Shown here one piece after another: positions 21,911-31,519 of a stretch of DNA of 64,000 bases. The first letter of the stretch is position 1. Every line of letters starts with the position of its first letter. The stretch covers positions 250,603 through 314,602 of the forward strand of contig NZ_QYYA01000003.1 of NCBI RefSeq assembly GCF_003597125.1, given 5' to 3'. Under the pieces are notes generated by a model that saw nothing but the letters and a program-made list of their open reading frames with translations, was not told where the DNA came from and did no database searches. The position numbers were made by a program, and so were the translations under genes. Source of the stretch: Alcanivorax profundi. Lineage in GTDB: Bacteria; Pseudomonadota; Gammaproteobacteria; Pseudomonadales; Alcanivoracaceae.

Positions 21911-21940
21911 AGCCCCGCCAGCCTGCTGGCGGGGCTTTTT
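21911..21940 (+). terminator. Rho-independent terminator after the ihfA operon
   Basis: AGCCCCGCCAGC and GCTGGCGGGGCT form a perfect 12-bp stem around CT, followed by TTTT. Confidence 0.93.
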
Positions 21941-22058
21941 CATGCCTTGACCCCATTGGCCGATCAAACCCTGAGCAAACAGCATCTTGCAGGTTCCATC
22001 CCCCCATCAAATCCGCTATTATGCACGCCGCTTTGGTAGCCAGTGGTTGCCAGACATC

Positions 22059-22136
<78 letters not shown>

Positions 22137-22155
22137 AATTTGGTCGGATTAAAAA

Positions 22156-22182
22156 AGCTCGGCACTGGCCGGGCTTTTTTTA
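22156..22182 (+). terminator. Terminator after tRNA-Pro
   Basis: AGCTCGGC and GCCGGGCT pair over 8 bp (one G-T) around ACTG, followed by six T residues. Confidence 0.9.
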
Positions 22183-22272
22183 TGCGCGTTTCCCGCGTCG
22201 TGTCAGCCGATCTTCAAGGCCGGTAGCCGGTCAGGGGGCGGAGATCTCCTGGCGAGATTCTGTGGCCCTGCG

Positions 22273-23217
22273 TCAGGTATTCTTTTTGGCCTTGGCCTTG
22301 TAAGCGGCTTTTCTTGCCTTCTTTCTTTCTTCTTTTTCTTTTGCTTTTCTCGCCCGGATTTCTGCCACTTTTACGTGTTCTTTTTCCGCCATCGCGGGGG
22401 TTTCCAGGGTGATCTGGCCGAGTTTACCGCTGCGGAATTCGTTGATCAGCAGGGCCGCAGTGCGGTCGAAATCCACGTGACCGCCGCGGCCCAGGCAGCC
22501 GCGCTGTTTGCCAATGGTTTCCAGCATGGGGACGCCTTCGTTGGGCAGGGTGTCCAGCTTGAAGCGCTCTTTCATTAGCTCGGGGTAGGCCTGCATGAAA
22601 TATTCGGCCGCGTAGAGCGCCACGTCATCTTCCTGCATGGCGGTGGCCTTGATGGCGCCTGACAGGGCCAGCCGGTAGCCGCTGGCGGCGTTTTCAATTT
22701 TGGGCCAGAGGATGCCGGGAGAATCAATCAGGATCAGGCCGCCGCCCAGTTCAATCCGTTGCTGGCGCTGGGTGACCGCCGGCTCGTTGCCGGCTTTGGC
22801 AACGGGGCGTCCGGCCAGGGTATTGATAAGAGTGGATTTGCCCACATTGGGGATGCCGGTGATCAGGGCGGTAATGGTGGTAGCCCGGTCAATTTTCTTG
22901 TTGACCATTTGCTTGCAGGTATCTGCCAGCTTGCGAATGGGGTCCGGTTTCTGGGTGGTAATGGCGAGTGCGCGAACCTTGGGATCTTGCTGTAGATGCT
23001 CCAGCCATTGTGCGGTTACCGCCGGGTCGGCCAGATCGCTTTTGCTGAGCAGCTTCAGGCAGGGCTTGTCGGCACGGAAGTTCTCGATCACCGGGTTGGC
23101 ACTGCTGTAGGGCAGGCGAGCGTCTACGACTTCGATGATCAGGTCTACCTTGGGGAGAATATCGTGAATCTCACGGGTCGCCTTGTTCATGTGGCCGGGG
23201 AACCAGTTGATGCTCAT
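22273..23217 (-). CDS. ylqF: Ribosome biogenesis GTPase YlqF (RbgA family)
   Basis: A 314-residue circularly permuted GTPase. The motif order is G4 (SKSDL) first, then the P-loop ([12 protein letters not shown]), then G3 (DSPG), as in YlqF/RbgA. MSINWFPGHMNKATREI is the family N-terminus; 12 further upstream in-frame residues are unlikely. RbgA acts in late 50S assembly in Bacillus. The lysine/arginine-rich C-terminus (KAKEKEERKKARKAAYKAK) is suited to rRNA binding. No operon partner is visible. Confidence 0.93.
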   Translation of the reverse strand: MSINWFPGHMNKATREIHDILPKVDLIIEVVDARLPYSSANPVIENFRADKPCLKLLSKSDLADPAVTAQWLEHLQQDPKVRALAITTQKPDPIRKLADTCKQMVNKKIDRATTITALITGIPNVGKSTLINTLAGRPVAKAGNEPAVTQRQQRIELGGGLILIDSPGILWPKIENAASGYRLALSGAIKATAMQEDDVALYAAEYFMQAYPELMKERFKLDTLPNEGVPMLETIGKQRGCLGRGGHVDFDRTAALLINEFRSGKLGQITLETPAMAEKEHVKVAEIRARKAKEKEERKKARKAAYKAKAKKNT

Positions 23218-23407
23218 CGATACTCGCCTGTCTGGGGGTAAATGAGGGGGCATTATAGCCGTTTATCATGTTGTCTGTGGCGTGCCGGGTGCTGAAAAAC
23301 CGCGCTTATGACGGTTTTCGCCAGTGCCCTGAAACGTCGTGTCATGAGTGTCTCAATGGCCCTAACGTACACTGTATACCATTGATTCTGATAAAGCGGA
23401 GTACGGT

Positions 23408-24610
23408 ATGGATCTGCGTGTGCCGGAGCAGGAGAAGGCATTTCGGGACGAGGTAAGGACTTTTCTGGAAGAAAGCCTGACCCCTGAAATTCGTGAGGCG
23501 GGCAAGATGGTGACCTCGGTGTTCGCGCCGGTGAAGGAAGCCATGGCCTGGCAAAAAATCCTCAATGACAAGGGTTGGGCGGCACCGCACTGGCCGAAGG
23601 AACATGGTGGTACCGGCTGGAGCGTGACCCAGCGTGCCATTTTTGCCGAAGAGCTGGTGCGTGCGGAAACCCCGCCGCTGGTGCCCATGGGTTTGCACAT
23701 GTGCGGTCCTTGTCTGATCGGCTGCGGCACTGAAGAACAGCAGAAAGAATACCTGCCGAAGATCCTCAATGGTGAGCACTTCTGGTGTCAGGGTTATTCC
23801 GAGCCGGGTTCCGGTTCTGATCTGGCGTCCCTGAAGACCTTTGCTGAAAAAGACGGTGATGACTACATCATCAACGGCACCAAGATCTGGACCACTTACG
23901 CCCACTACGCCAACAAGATGTTTGCGCTGGTGCGTACCAATAAAGACGGCAAGCCCCAGCAGGGCATTACCTTCCTGTTGCTGGATATGGACCTGCCGGG
24001 TATCACCATCGAGCCCATCGTGGGTCTGGATGAAGTGACCGAGCAGTGCCAGGTGTTCTTCGATAACGTGCGAGTGCCCCAGGCGAATCGTGTCGGTGCC
24101 GAGAACGATGGCTGGACCGTGGCCAAGTACCTGCTCACCTTTGAGCGTGGAGGCCAGGAATACGCGCCGGGCCTGAACGTGCAGCTGGAAAAGATCCGTC
24201 TGATGGCGGAAAAGCAGCAGACCGTACATGGCCCGATGAGCCAGGATCCGCTGTGGCAACACAAGTTTGCTTCAGTCTCCGCTGACGTGCTGGCACTGGA
24301 ATTCACCGAGATGCGCATCAAGTCCGCGTTGTCTTCCGGCAAGGATCCGGGGGCGCTGTCTTCCATGACCAAGATTCTCGGCACCGAGTTGCTGCAGAAG
24401 GTCACCGAGCTGCGCATTGAAACCCTGGGGGCCCAGGCCGCTATCTGGCAGCCCCAGGCACTGGTGCCGGGCAGCGAACAGCCGATCATTGGCCCTGAGT
24501 ATGCGCTTACCGCCATGCCTCACTACCTGAACTCACGAGCCTGCTCCATCTACGGCGGCTCCAACGAAGTCCAGCGCGGCATTATTGCCAAAGCCGTGCT
24601 GGGTTTGTAA
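23408..24610 (+). CDS. Acyl-CoA dehydrogenase family protein (first of a pair)
   Basis: A 400-residue FAD enzyme of the acyl-CoA dehydrogenase family, which desaturates acyl-CoA in beta-oxidation. Domains in order: N-terminal helical domain (LTPEIREAG, GWAAPHWPKEHGGTGWS), central beta-domain (GYSEPGSGSDLASL, TKIWTTYAHYA) and C-terminal helical domain ending IYGGSNEVQRGIIAKAVLGL. In medium-chain enzymes the catalytic Glu sits in YEGT; here the equivalent is YGGS, as in a subfamily that often works as two-subunit enzymes. GGAG precedes the ATG. A second dehydrogenase follows after 25 nt. Confidence 0.93.
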   Translation: MDLRVPEQEKAFRDEVRTFLEESLTPEIREAGKMVTSVFAPVKEAMAWQKILNDKGWAAPHWPKEHGGTGWSVTQRAIFAEELVRAETPPLVPMGLHMCGPCLIGCGTEEQQKEYLPKILNGEHFWCQGYSEPGSGSDLASLKTFAEKDGDDYIINGTKIWTTYAHYANKMFALVRTNKDGKPQQGITFLLLDMDLPGITIEPIVGLDEVTEQCQVFFDNVRVPQANRVGAENDGWTVAKYLLTFERGGQEYAPGLNVQLEKIRLMAEKQQTVHGPMSQDPLWQHKFASVSADVLALEFTEMRIKSALSSGKDPGALSSMTKILGTELLQKVTELRIETLGAQAAIWQPQALVPGSEQPIIGPEYALTAMPHYLNSRACSIYGGSNEVQRGIIAKAVLGL

Positions 24611-24635
24611 GCGTCCGCCAACAAGGAGAAGTCAG

Positions 24636-25760
24636 ATGAATTTTCAGTTGAGTGAAGAACAGCAAATGCTGGCGGACAGCGCCAAGCGTTTTGTCCGTGA
24701 CAACCACGACGTGGAAAAACACCGCCAGAACAAGAAGTTGATGCCGCTGGATGAAGCCACCTGGGCACAGTTTGCCGAACTGGGCTGGCTGGCTGTACCG
24801 TTCGCTGAAGAGCACGGTGGTCTGGGCATGGGCCCGCTGGAAACCATGGTGCTGCTGCAGGAACTGGGCGAAGGCCTGATCATGGCGCCGTACATTGCCA
24901 CCGTAGTATTGGGCGGCGGTTTCCTGCGTCACGGCTCTGACGCGCAGCAGGCAGAAACCATTCCTTCCCTGCTGGAAGGTGGTCTGCAGTTGGCGTTTGC
25001 GGCAGAGGAATACGAGCGCGTCTTTACCCTGGAAAACACCGCCATGAAAGGCGAGGTGCAGGGTGGCGATGTGGTGCTCAATGGCACCAAGGCGTGTGTC
25101 ATCAATGGGGATCATGCGGATCAACTGATCGTGCTGGTTCGTACCGCGGGTCAGCCCGGTGACAAGGACGGCCTTAGCTTGTTCCTGGTGGATGCCAACG
25201 CTGACGGTGTTGAACGTACGCCGCACCGCACTGTGGACGGTCGTCAGGGCGCGGAAATCCGTTTCAGCAACGTGAAGGTGGCAGAGGCTGCCCGTATCGG
25301 CGAGCTGAACCAGGGCTATGACATCGCCCGCACTGTGCTGCTGGAAGGGCTGCTGGCCTTGTCGGCTGAGTGCACCGGCAGCCTCACCGTGCTGCTGAAC
25401 GACACGGTGGAATACAGCAAGACCCGCAAGCAGTTCGGCCTGCCCATCGGCAAGTTTCAGGCGCTGCAATTCCGTATGGCAGACATGTTCATTGCCATGG
25501 AGCAGACCAAATCGCTGCTGATGGCTGCCACCATGAAACTGGTGGAAGGTCACGATGATGCCGCCAAGGCTGTCCACGCCATGAAGGCCCAACTGGGTCG
25601 TGCCGGTCGCAAGATCGGCCAGGAAGCCATTCAGATTCATGGTGGCATGGGTATGACTGACGAGCTGAATGTGGGCCATTTCGTCAAACGCCTGAGTGCG
25701 GTGGATGGCCTGTTCGGTAACGCGGATGTGCACTTGATGGAAATTGCCCGCTCCGCGTAA
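24636..25760 (+). CDS. Acyl-CoA dehydrogenase family protein (second of a pair)
   Basis: 374 residues starting MNFQLSEEQQMLADSAKRF after AAGGAG. It keeps the family fold, but the central flavin-contact region is divergent (AFAAEEYERVFTLENT), and the C-terminus is IHGGMGMTDELNVGHFVKRL. Adjacent co-transcribed pairs of this kind can form alpha2-beta2 enzymes in which only one subunit supplies all catalytic groups. The gene therefore probably encodes the partner of the upstream one. The substrate is not readable from sequence; the downstream catabolic region suggests fatty acid or another acyl-CoA. Confidence 0.9.
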   Translation: MNFQLSEEQQMLADSAKRFVRDNHDVEKHRQNKKLMPLDEATWAQFAELGWLAVPFAEEHGGLGMGPLETMVLLQELGEGLIMAPYIATVVLGGGFLRHGSDAQQAETIPSLLEGGLQLAFAAEEYERVFTLENTAMKGEVQGGDVVLNGTKACVINGDHADQLIVLVRTAGQPGDKDGLSLFLVDANADGVERTPHRTVDGRQGAEIRFSNVKVAEAARIGELNQGYDIARTVLLEGLLALSAECTGSLTVLLNDTVEYSKTRKQFGLPIGKFQALQFRMADMFIAMEQTKSLLMAATMKLVEGHDDAAKAVHAMKAQLGRAGRKIGQEAIQIHGGMGMTDELNVGHFVKRLSAVDGLFGNADVHLMEIARSA

Positions 25761-25781
25761 TCACGCGAGAGACGTGACGAA

Positions 25782-25806
25782 AGCGGCCTGCGGGCCGCTT
25801 TTTTAT
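25782..25806 (+). terminator. Terminator after the acyl-CoA dehydrogenase pair
   Basis: AGCGGCC and GGCCGCT pair around TGCG, followed by TTTTTT. Confidence 0.92.
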
Positions 25807-25968
25807 TGTCCGGGTTTTGCGCGTCGGCTGGCTGCAGGCGGTTCGATGGTGCCGTAATCGTGGGCTCCATCGCCAGCAGGTGGGCTCCCACAGTGGCTTC
25901 GTGCCGCGGGATAGTCGGAGGTTGTGGAAGCCTCATACCGCCTTTAGGCAGACGCTTCTGGAGCCCAA

Positions 25969-26008
25969 AAGAAAACCCGCACAGCGGACGCTGCGCGGGT
26001 TTCTTGTG
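25969..26008 (-). terminator. Terminator of the cytochrome remnant (minus strand)
   Basis: On the minus strand, AACCCGCGCAGCG and CGCTGTGCGGGTT form a nearly perfect stem followed by TTCTTTT. It lies 21 nt after the remnant stop codon and is the intact terminator of a gene that is now mostly lost. Confidence 0.7.
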
Positions 26009-26028
26009 GTTTACAGGACAAGCGGGAA

Positions 26029-26112
26029 TCAGAGTGTCTTAAGGTACTCGATAATGGCCAGGCGTTCCTGGTCTGTCAGTACACTAAAGAAGTCTTCGTG
26101 GGGTTGGGGGGT
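26029..26112 (-). pseudogene. Cytochrome c family C-terminal remnant
   Basis: Only the last ~28 codons are left: PHEDFFSVLTDQERLAIIEYLKTL then TGA. This is typical of the extreme C-terminus of a di-haem or peroxidase-like c-type cytochrome. Immediately upstream, in the same frame, is a stop codon, and no CxxCH motif is found. A GGAGGT site followed by ATGs lies just upstream in another frame, as if an internal deletion had fused the gene start to its end. The family call rests on the short tail only. Confidence 0.55.
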
Positions 26113-26525
26113 TCATTGCACGCATACCTCCGATTTTGTGTCGAAATTTATTTGTTGTTATCTCCGGGCGAGTGCGGGCGGATGCGTCTGTACCCAGGTG
26201 TCCGGATTGCTGCGCTCAGGAATTCATGCGAGAAGCATCAAGAGGAATGTGCAATATTGAGACAATTAAGTGCACCTGTCTCTTTTGTGGCGATGTGAAA
26301 TTTCCAGTTTGTGACTTGCTAGTCATTATTTGTTGCGCTGGATCGTAATTCGGTTGTTGGAGTATATGAACTGCAAGGTATTGACTATGTTTTGGCGGGG
26401 GCAGTGCGCAGGTAAAGCGCTTTCATGCGGTTGTCGGACGTTTGTCATTCCTTGACCGTTCACGTTTAGATAAGTATTTGCTACCGTTACGCTTTTGGCT
26501 TGCCACGATGACAAACGGGGTCTTC
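26113..26525. other. Gene-free AT-richer stretch upstream of the TetR gene
   Basis: This stretch has no convincing gene on either strand. Short open frames lack ribosome sites and family-like sequence. It is richer in A+T than its surroundings and probably contains the TetR promoter together with debris from the deleted cytochrome gene. I see no clear inverted repeats. Confidence 0.4.
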
Positions 26526-27152
26526 ATGTCACGGATTACTGCCGCGTCCAACGCGCTTCTTCAAGGATTTGAGCTCCCCGAGGGTGACAAGACCTATGTC
26601 AAAATTCTGGATGCGGGTTTGGCGTTGTTTATTGAGTTCGGTTTGCGACGTACAACCATGGAGGATGTAGCGAATCGTGCAGGGATTGGACGAGCAACAG
26701 CCTACCGTCGTTTTGCGGACAAGGATCAGCTGATACAGGTGGTGATCCTGCGGGAGGCCAAGCGTGAGCTGGATAGCATCGAACATGACTTGAAAGCAAT
26801 AGACGGCGGGTTGAACCGGCTACTGGAATCTTTTGTGCTGGCTGTGACACGTGCCCATGCTCATCCGCTGTGGCGCAGATTGCTGACCTCCGATTCAGAG
26901 ATGATACTGCCATTCTTCACCCAGAAAATCTGGCAAATGATGGCCTTTTTCCGGATGTACCTTGCAGACATGCTCGAGCGGGTAAAGAAAGAAGAAAAGC
27001 TCAGTGATTTATCTACCGAGTTCATGGCAGAGCTGATGCTGCGTTTGATGCAGTCCATGCTGTTGTCGCCCGAAGGCGTAATGAACCCGAATGATGAAGC
27101 CGCCGTACGCAAAGTGGCGGAGGAATGCCTGCGGCCCTTAATGAAAGGGTAG
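26526..27152 (+). CDS. TetR/AcrR-family transcriptional regulator
   Basis: From MSRITAASNALLQGFEL the protein has 208 residues; in-frame ATGs at 26442 and 26508 are possible. The N-terminal helix-turn-helix is clear (TMEDVANRAGIGRATAYRRFADKDQLIQVV), followed by a ligand-binding helical domain. Such proteins usually repress nearby catabolic or efflux genes until a ligand binds. It is convergent with the ompW-lipoprotein operon and ends 64 nt from it. The 22-bp palindrome at 31736 is a possible target, by inference only. Confidence 0.88.
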   Translation: MSRITAASNALLQGFELPEGDKTYVKILDAGLALFIEFGLRRTTMEDVANRAGIGRATAYRRFADKDQLIQVVILREAKRELDSIEHDLKAIDGGLNRLLESFVLAVTRAHAHPLWRRLLTSDSEMILPFFTQKIWQMMAFFRMYLADMLERVKKEEKLSDLSTEFMAELMLRLMQSMLLSPEGVMNPNDEAAVRKVAEECLRPLMKG

Positions 27153-27185
27153 GTTGCCCGATATGGTTTCTGTTAATACAGATTA

Positions 27186-27212
27186 AAGACCGGCTCGCTG
27201 CGCCGGTCTTTT
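27186..27212 (+). terminator. Terminator between convergent tetR and ompW
   Basis: AAAGACCGGC and GCCGGTCTTTT pair over 10 bp around a 7-nt loop. The A/T flanks make it usable from both strands. Confidence 0.85.
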
Positions 27213-27216
27213 CGTT

Positions 27217-28104
27217 TCAGAAAGTGAAACCAATGCCAAGCGTGTAAGCGAGGGCATTGATGTCAGCATCGTATTCCACATCGCCCACTTCTGCGTACTG
27301 GAATTGCGGTAATCCGGGGGCTTTTATGACCAGATCCTCCACGGTGGCAGTGATGTCCTGAAAAGAGATGTACTTGGTGTCGAATGTCACCCACCAGTGG
27401 CGCGTCAGGTGAATATCCAGACCCGCCTGTAGTGCATAGCCAAACTTGTTTTCGACTTCAATGTCTGGCTCACCGAGTTCTGTAGCGATGGGGTTTGTGA
27501 CTTTGGTGTCGTAAGTGAACAGATAACCAATGCCTCCGCCAAGATAGGGTTGTAACTTATGATCAAGGCGAAAGCGTTTAACCAGGGTAATCAAGGGGGG
27601 AGCGACTTTTGTTTCAGCTACCTCTTCCCCCAGTGGAGGCACCCCGGTTGGGATACCGTTCACCTCTTCTACCAAAGGCTCGTTGGCAAGTTTGCCATCG
27701 GCTTTAATCTCCAGTGTTGGAGGTGCTGAGGCAATTAATTCCATTGACCAGCCTTTGCCCCATGGTAGCTTGTAGCCCAAAATCACTCCGGGTAAAAGCA
27801 GTGGATCAGAGGTGGCTTCGCCCTCGAGGCGTTGCGGGCTTGGACCGAGAGCGGTTTCGCCAATTTCGGTGAGGTTTTTGGCCGTAATGGAATTGGTGGT
27901 GACATCCGGATCGAAATACATGGCCCCGAAGCGGAAGTAAAAGCGATCTTCCCCCGCAATATCCCGCACAAATTCGGAACCCGGATAGTCCACACGTACG
28001 TCATCGTATTCCGGAATCGTACGTTCTTGCGCCATCACAGGGGCGCAGAGCGCCAGGCCGGTGACAAGCACCGGCAGGCGCAGAACCTTTTTGATGTTCT
28101 GCAT
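27217..28104 (-). CDS. OmpW-family outer-membrane protein
   Basis: A 295-residue protein with a signal peptide (cleavage near APVMA-QE) and an eight-stranded OmpW-type barrel: FYFRFGAMYFDPD near the start, LQPYLGGGIGYLFTY in the middle, and a terminal GIGFTF with the C-terminal Phe needed for BAM recognition. OmpW and its relative AlkL give small hydrophobic molecules a path across the outer membrane. It lies 10 nt after the large lipoprotein gene, has AAGGAT before its ATG and is surely in the same operon. It is longer than typical OmpW (~210 residues), with an acidic N-terminal stretch and long loops. Confidence 0.87.
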   Translation of the reverse strand: MQNIKKVLRLPVLVTGLALCAPVMAQERTIPEYDDVRVDYPGSEFVRDIAGEDRFYFRFGAMYFDPDVTTNSITAKNLTEIGETALGPSPQRLEGEATSDPLLLPGVILGYKLPWGKGWSMELIASAPPTLEIKADGKLANEPLVEEVNGIPTGVPPLGEEVAETKVAPPLITLVKRFRLDHKLQPYLGGGIGYLFTYDTKVTNPIATELGEPDIEVENKFGYALQAGLDIHLTRHWWVTFDTKYISFQDITATVEDLVIKAPGLPQFQYAEVGDVEYDADINALAYTLGIGFTF

Positions 28105-28114
28105 GTTGTTATCC

Positions 28115-31100
28115 TTATTGAGCGTTCTCAGGCAATTTTCGGGCTCGTGAGGGCAGGTTCATCACTTGCAGGCTGACTTTTTCTGCCGGGAGAAGCAGAT
28201 CGGCAGATCCCGCGCTGGCGCCCAGAAGACCCGGTAGCAGTTCGATCCCGAGTGTGGCCGTAATGTTGTTCAGGTTGCTCACCTTCAGCGTAATACGACC
28301 GTCATCCTGGAAACTGATGGGACCATACAGGTAAGCGACAATGGGTAGACTCTTGGCGGTGTGAGTGGCGCCATATTGGTCGACGAAATCATTCAGTTGG
28401 GCGAAGGACAGGATGTCATTGCCCTCACCAAGAATGGCTTCTTGTAATGCGGCAACCAGATCCAGATCCGGCACATCAAGCCAAGCGGGCAGGCGTACAA
28501 TAAAGTACGGTTTCTGATCTCCCTCCAGGTTGACGATATAGCCATTTAGCGGCAGCACGTCACTTTGTGCATCTGGCCGTTCTGGCCGTGTGCGCAAAAC
28601 TACAGATCGGGTGTTGAGCTTCAGTGGAATGGAAATGATGAAGTCATCAAAGATGTTCAGGAAATCCAGGTCTCCCAGAAGGTTGCCAAAGTTCAATCCC
28701 GCATCTGCGTTGATCGTCAGCCCTGTTCCGAGAATGAGCTGATGGTTAACTTCTACGGGAATCATGGTGTCGCCGACCACATTGAGGCAGTGCTCCTCAC
28801 CCAGATCATCTGGCTCGGGCATGCACCAACTGCCATCGGATTGCGGCTCCATGCCCAGGTCCGGCAGCCCAAGGTCAAGGGGTTGTTTGGGTTTGAATGC
28901 CATGGGAAGAGCGCCGGTGGCAAAGATCTTGTCTCGGCCCTCGGTCAGACTCGCGTCAGTAATCAGGCCGTGGGTATCCAACACATCTGCGGTAGCGAAG
29001 TTACTGCAGCTCTCTTCCACTGGTGAACCGTCAGAGTTCCATTGTGTGCAGGGCTGGGGTTCACCCTCATCCCAGCCTCCACTGCCGTTAAAATCAGAGT
29101 AGGGGCGGGTGTACACCGTCGCGTAGACCGTATCGAACGGAGCAACGGCTGTGAAATCAATCACGATGTTGCTCCCCCCTTCGCTATTATGAGTACTGGT
29201 CTTGCCGATACCTTCCATTGGGGTGGTATTCAGTGGCAGATGGCCGAGTGTGTTGTGGCTATACAATTTGGGTGAGCTGTCCCCATTCACCACGAGCCGG
29301 TATTCCTCGCCAGCAACAAAAGTATCTGCGTCGGGGAAAATCTGGAGTTTCAGGTTGCTGGTAACCAGTGCAGCCGAAATGCTTTGCCAGGACCCGTCGA
29401 GGTCCACCGCGAGGCAGATGGGACCATTTTCGCAGGCGCTGCCATCCTGGGAGATTGTGCCGAGTACCATGGTGTCGGTGTCCATGGGCTGGCTGAAAGA
29501 GGCTTCGATGACGCGGCCTATCTCATATTGAAAATCCAGGTACAGCTCGTCATCGCTTTTTCCGCCCTTGCAGCGGCCGGCATAGCCGGGAACGGAAGTG
29601 TTCACCAGCGCGCAGCCAATTCCGGGGTGTAGCCCGAGAATCATGGGGGGCACGTCTTCACCTGCATTGGCACTGATTGTGTAATCCGCAGTGGTAAACG
29701 TCAGCGTATTGGTTCCACCCAGCGCATCATCAGAAGCAGAGCCTTCGGACAGATAGCGTGGGTTGTGGGCATGAATGTCACTGATGCTGTCGGGCAGTGT
29801 TAGCTGGTATTCACTGGCGGGGTGAAGACGTGCCTGCGGCGAGACCGTTAGTGTGGTGCCACTGCGTTTGATTATGATTGCAACCGCTGTGCCGCCGTGA
29901 CTCATATCCAGAAGCTGGATGTCATCCAGTCCCATGGGGCTTAGCGGTTCGTTGAAAGACAGTAATATATTGTCGTTGGTTTCCACCCCAACCTTGTGGT
30001 TTGCCGGGTAAGTCCCTGTCACTCTTGGGGCATCGTAATTGTTGAAATCAATGGCGATGTCAGGGTCGCTTCTCGCCTGAAGGTTAAAGTCTGCCGCGAC
30101 TTTTGTTGCTCCGCCCAGTACGTCCAGTTCAAGTGTGCGGAAAACTTCGAGGGTCAGCGCGCGGTTTTCGATTGTGGCCACACCGATGGCTCGAACGTGC
30201 ATCAGATTCTGGTTTAGCGTGGCGTTGCCCTGCAGGTTTTCGGTTTGCAGGGCAAGATCGAAATCCATATAGACATACAGCGGAGCCCGCTCATCATCCG
30301 GCTGGAACCCGGCGGGACGATATATATTGGGCATGAGATAGCCCGTCACATTACTGAGGAAGGTGCCGGTTATCAGGCCGGTGCTGAGGTCCGTATGGAC
30401 TTCGCCGCCCAGCTTTGCCGGGTCGATTCCTGTCAGTTGCAGTTGCTGGCCCTTGCGCGCCAGTACCGGAGTGACAACTCCCCCGAATGCCTGCGGATCT
30501 GCGAGGAAGGCTTCCAGACCGTTTGGAAGTGAATTGGCAACATTGATGCCCAAGGCCGTGCTTTCCAGTGTGAACTGGTTGGTTGGCCCGCCAGTAATCT
30601 TGGAACGACCCGGGTAGCCAGGAGTTTCCATGTCAGGAAAGGTTTGCAGGGTCTGGGCTACGGGCGGGTTCGCCGTTTCCGGGGATACCTTGGAGGCCCG
30701 AGGAATAAAAGTGTAGGTTGTCGGAGCAAGGGCTTCTCCGTTCAGATCGATAATCTCACCGCTAAGACGGATCTCGTAGCGCGTATCGGGGAGCATATCC
30801 TGCAGGGGCTGCAAGGTGATGTAGTGTCGCTCAGCGAGCATGTCCACATCCACCGCTTCTTCGCTGTTGTCTTCACTGATTTTGATGAACTGGACGGAGT
30901 CACCGAGTATGACTGAGTCGTCAAACAGGGGTTCGCTGAAGGTCAGCCGTACGGGCGAGATATCGACGATCGGGAATTGCGCTGCGACGTCAGTATCGTC
31001 AAGAAAAGCTTCCGGTTTATCCTGATTGAAGGCAATTACTGCAGGGGGTTGGCTCTTGATTGGATTTCCCTGCCGGGTGGTAAAGCTGAATACAGGTTTG

Positions 31101-31519
31101 CTGTTATCCAGGTTTTCAGCGCTGGGGGAGACTTCCCTGTGCAACCAGACTTGATAGGTAGTGCCCGGTTTAAGCGCCTTCATGCTGAATTCGATAGTGT
31201 GACCGTCATTGGCGATATTGGTGTGGCTTGCGGTCTCCACCGGCCCATCAGGGCCAGTAACGCAAAACCCGCCTACGGGCGCTTCTGCGGTGCCCGCGCA
31301 GTTGGCCATGACAGCGGTTTCACTGACCTTGCTGGAAAACACCATCAACGCTTTGCTCGCGGTAGGGACATCGACCATGCCCTCCACCGGATAGGTATAA
31401 ATCAGCGCATTGCCGGGTTTGGGAGGAACAAACGGTTGGTTATCACCGCCGCAGCCGGTGATAGCAGCTGCAACTGCGGGCACCAACATACTGAGGCGTA
31501 ACTGTGAGCGATTCGTCAT
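28115..31519 (-). CDS. Large Ig-like-repeat lipoprotein
   Basis: 1134 residues starting MTNRSQLRLSMLVPAVAAAI; lipobox ITGC puts the lipidated cysteine at residue 23, and GGAGA precedes the ATG. Several SbsA/Big_5-like Ig modules are visible, each with a TYPxxGxxxVPT- or SFNEPLS-type strand pair (for example near residues 40-135, 160-270 and 510-600). A mid-protein cysteine-containing region and a C-terminal domain have no family I can name. Gly at +2 allows outer-membrane sorting. It may be an extracellular or periplasmic binding scaffold for the adjacent OmpW pore. Function is not established. Confidence 0.8.
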   Translation of the reverse strand: MTNRSQLRLSMLVPAVAAAITGCGGDNQPFVPPKPGNALIYTYPVEGMVDVPTASKALMVFSSKVSETAVMANCAGTAEAPVGGFCVTGPDGPVETASHTNIANDGHTIEFSMKALKPGTTYQVWLHREVSPSAENLDNSKPVFSFTTRQGNPIKSQPPAVIAFNQDKPEAFLDDTDVAAQFPIVDISPVRLTFSEPLFDDSVILGDSVQFIKISEDNSEEAVDVDMLAERHYITLQPLQDMLPDTRYEIRLSGEIIDLNGEALAPTTYTFIPRASKVSPETANPPVAQTLQTFPDMETPGYPGRSKITGGPTNQFTLESTALGINVANSLPNGLEAFLADPQAFGGVVTPVLARKGQQLQLTGIDPAKLGGEVHTDLSTGLITGTFLSNVTGYLMPNIYRPAGFQPDDERAPLYVYMDFDLALQTENLQGNATLNQNLMHVRAIGVATIENRALTLEVFRTLELDVLGGATKVAADFNLQARSDPDIAIDFNNYDAPRVTGTYPANHKVGVETNDNILLSFNEPLSPMGLDDIQLLDMSHGGTAVAIIIKRSGTTLTVSPQARLHPASEYQLTLPDSISDIHAHNPRYLSEGSASDDALGGTNTLTFTTADYTISANAGEDVPPMILGLHPGIGCALVNTSVPGYAGRCKGGKSDDELYLDFQYEIGRVIEASFSQPMDTDTMVLGTISQDGSACENGPICLAVDLDGSWQSISAALVTSNLKLQIFPDADTFVAGEEYRLVVNGDSSPKLYSHNTLGHLPLNTTPMEGIGKTSTHNSEGGSNIVIDFTAVAPFDTVYATVYTRPYSDFNGSGGWDEGEPQPCTQWNSDGSPVEESCSNFATADVLDTHGLITDASLTEGRDKIFATGALPMAFKPKQPLDLGLPDLGMEPQSDGSWCMPEPDDLGEEHCLNVVGDTMIPVEVNHQLILGTGLTINADAGLNFGNLLGDLDFLNIFDDFIISIPLKLNTRSVVLRTRPERPDAQSDVLPLNGYIVNLEGDQKPYFIVRLPAWLDVPDLDLVAALQEAILGEGNDILSFAQLNDFVDQYGATHTAKSLPIVAYLYGPISFQDDGRITLKVSNLNNITATLGIELLPGLLGASAGSADLLLPAEKVSLQVMNLPSRARKLPENAQ

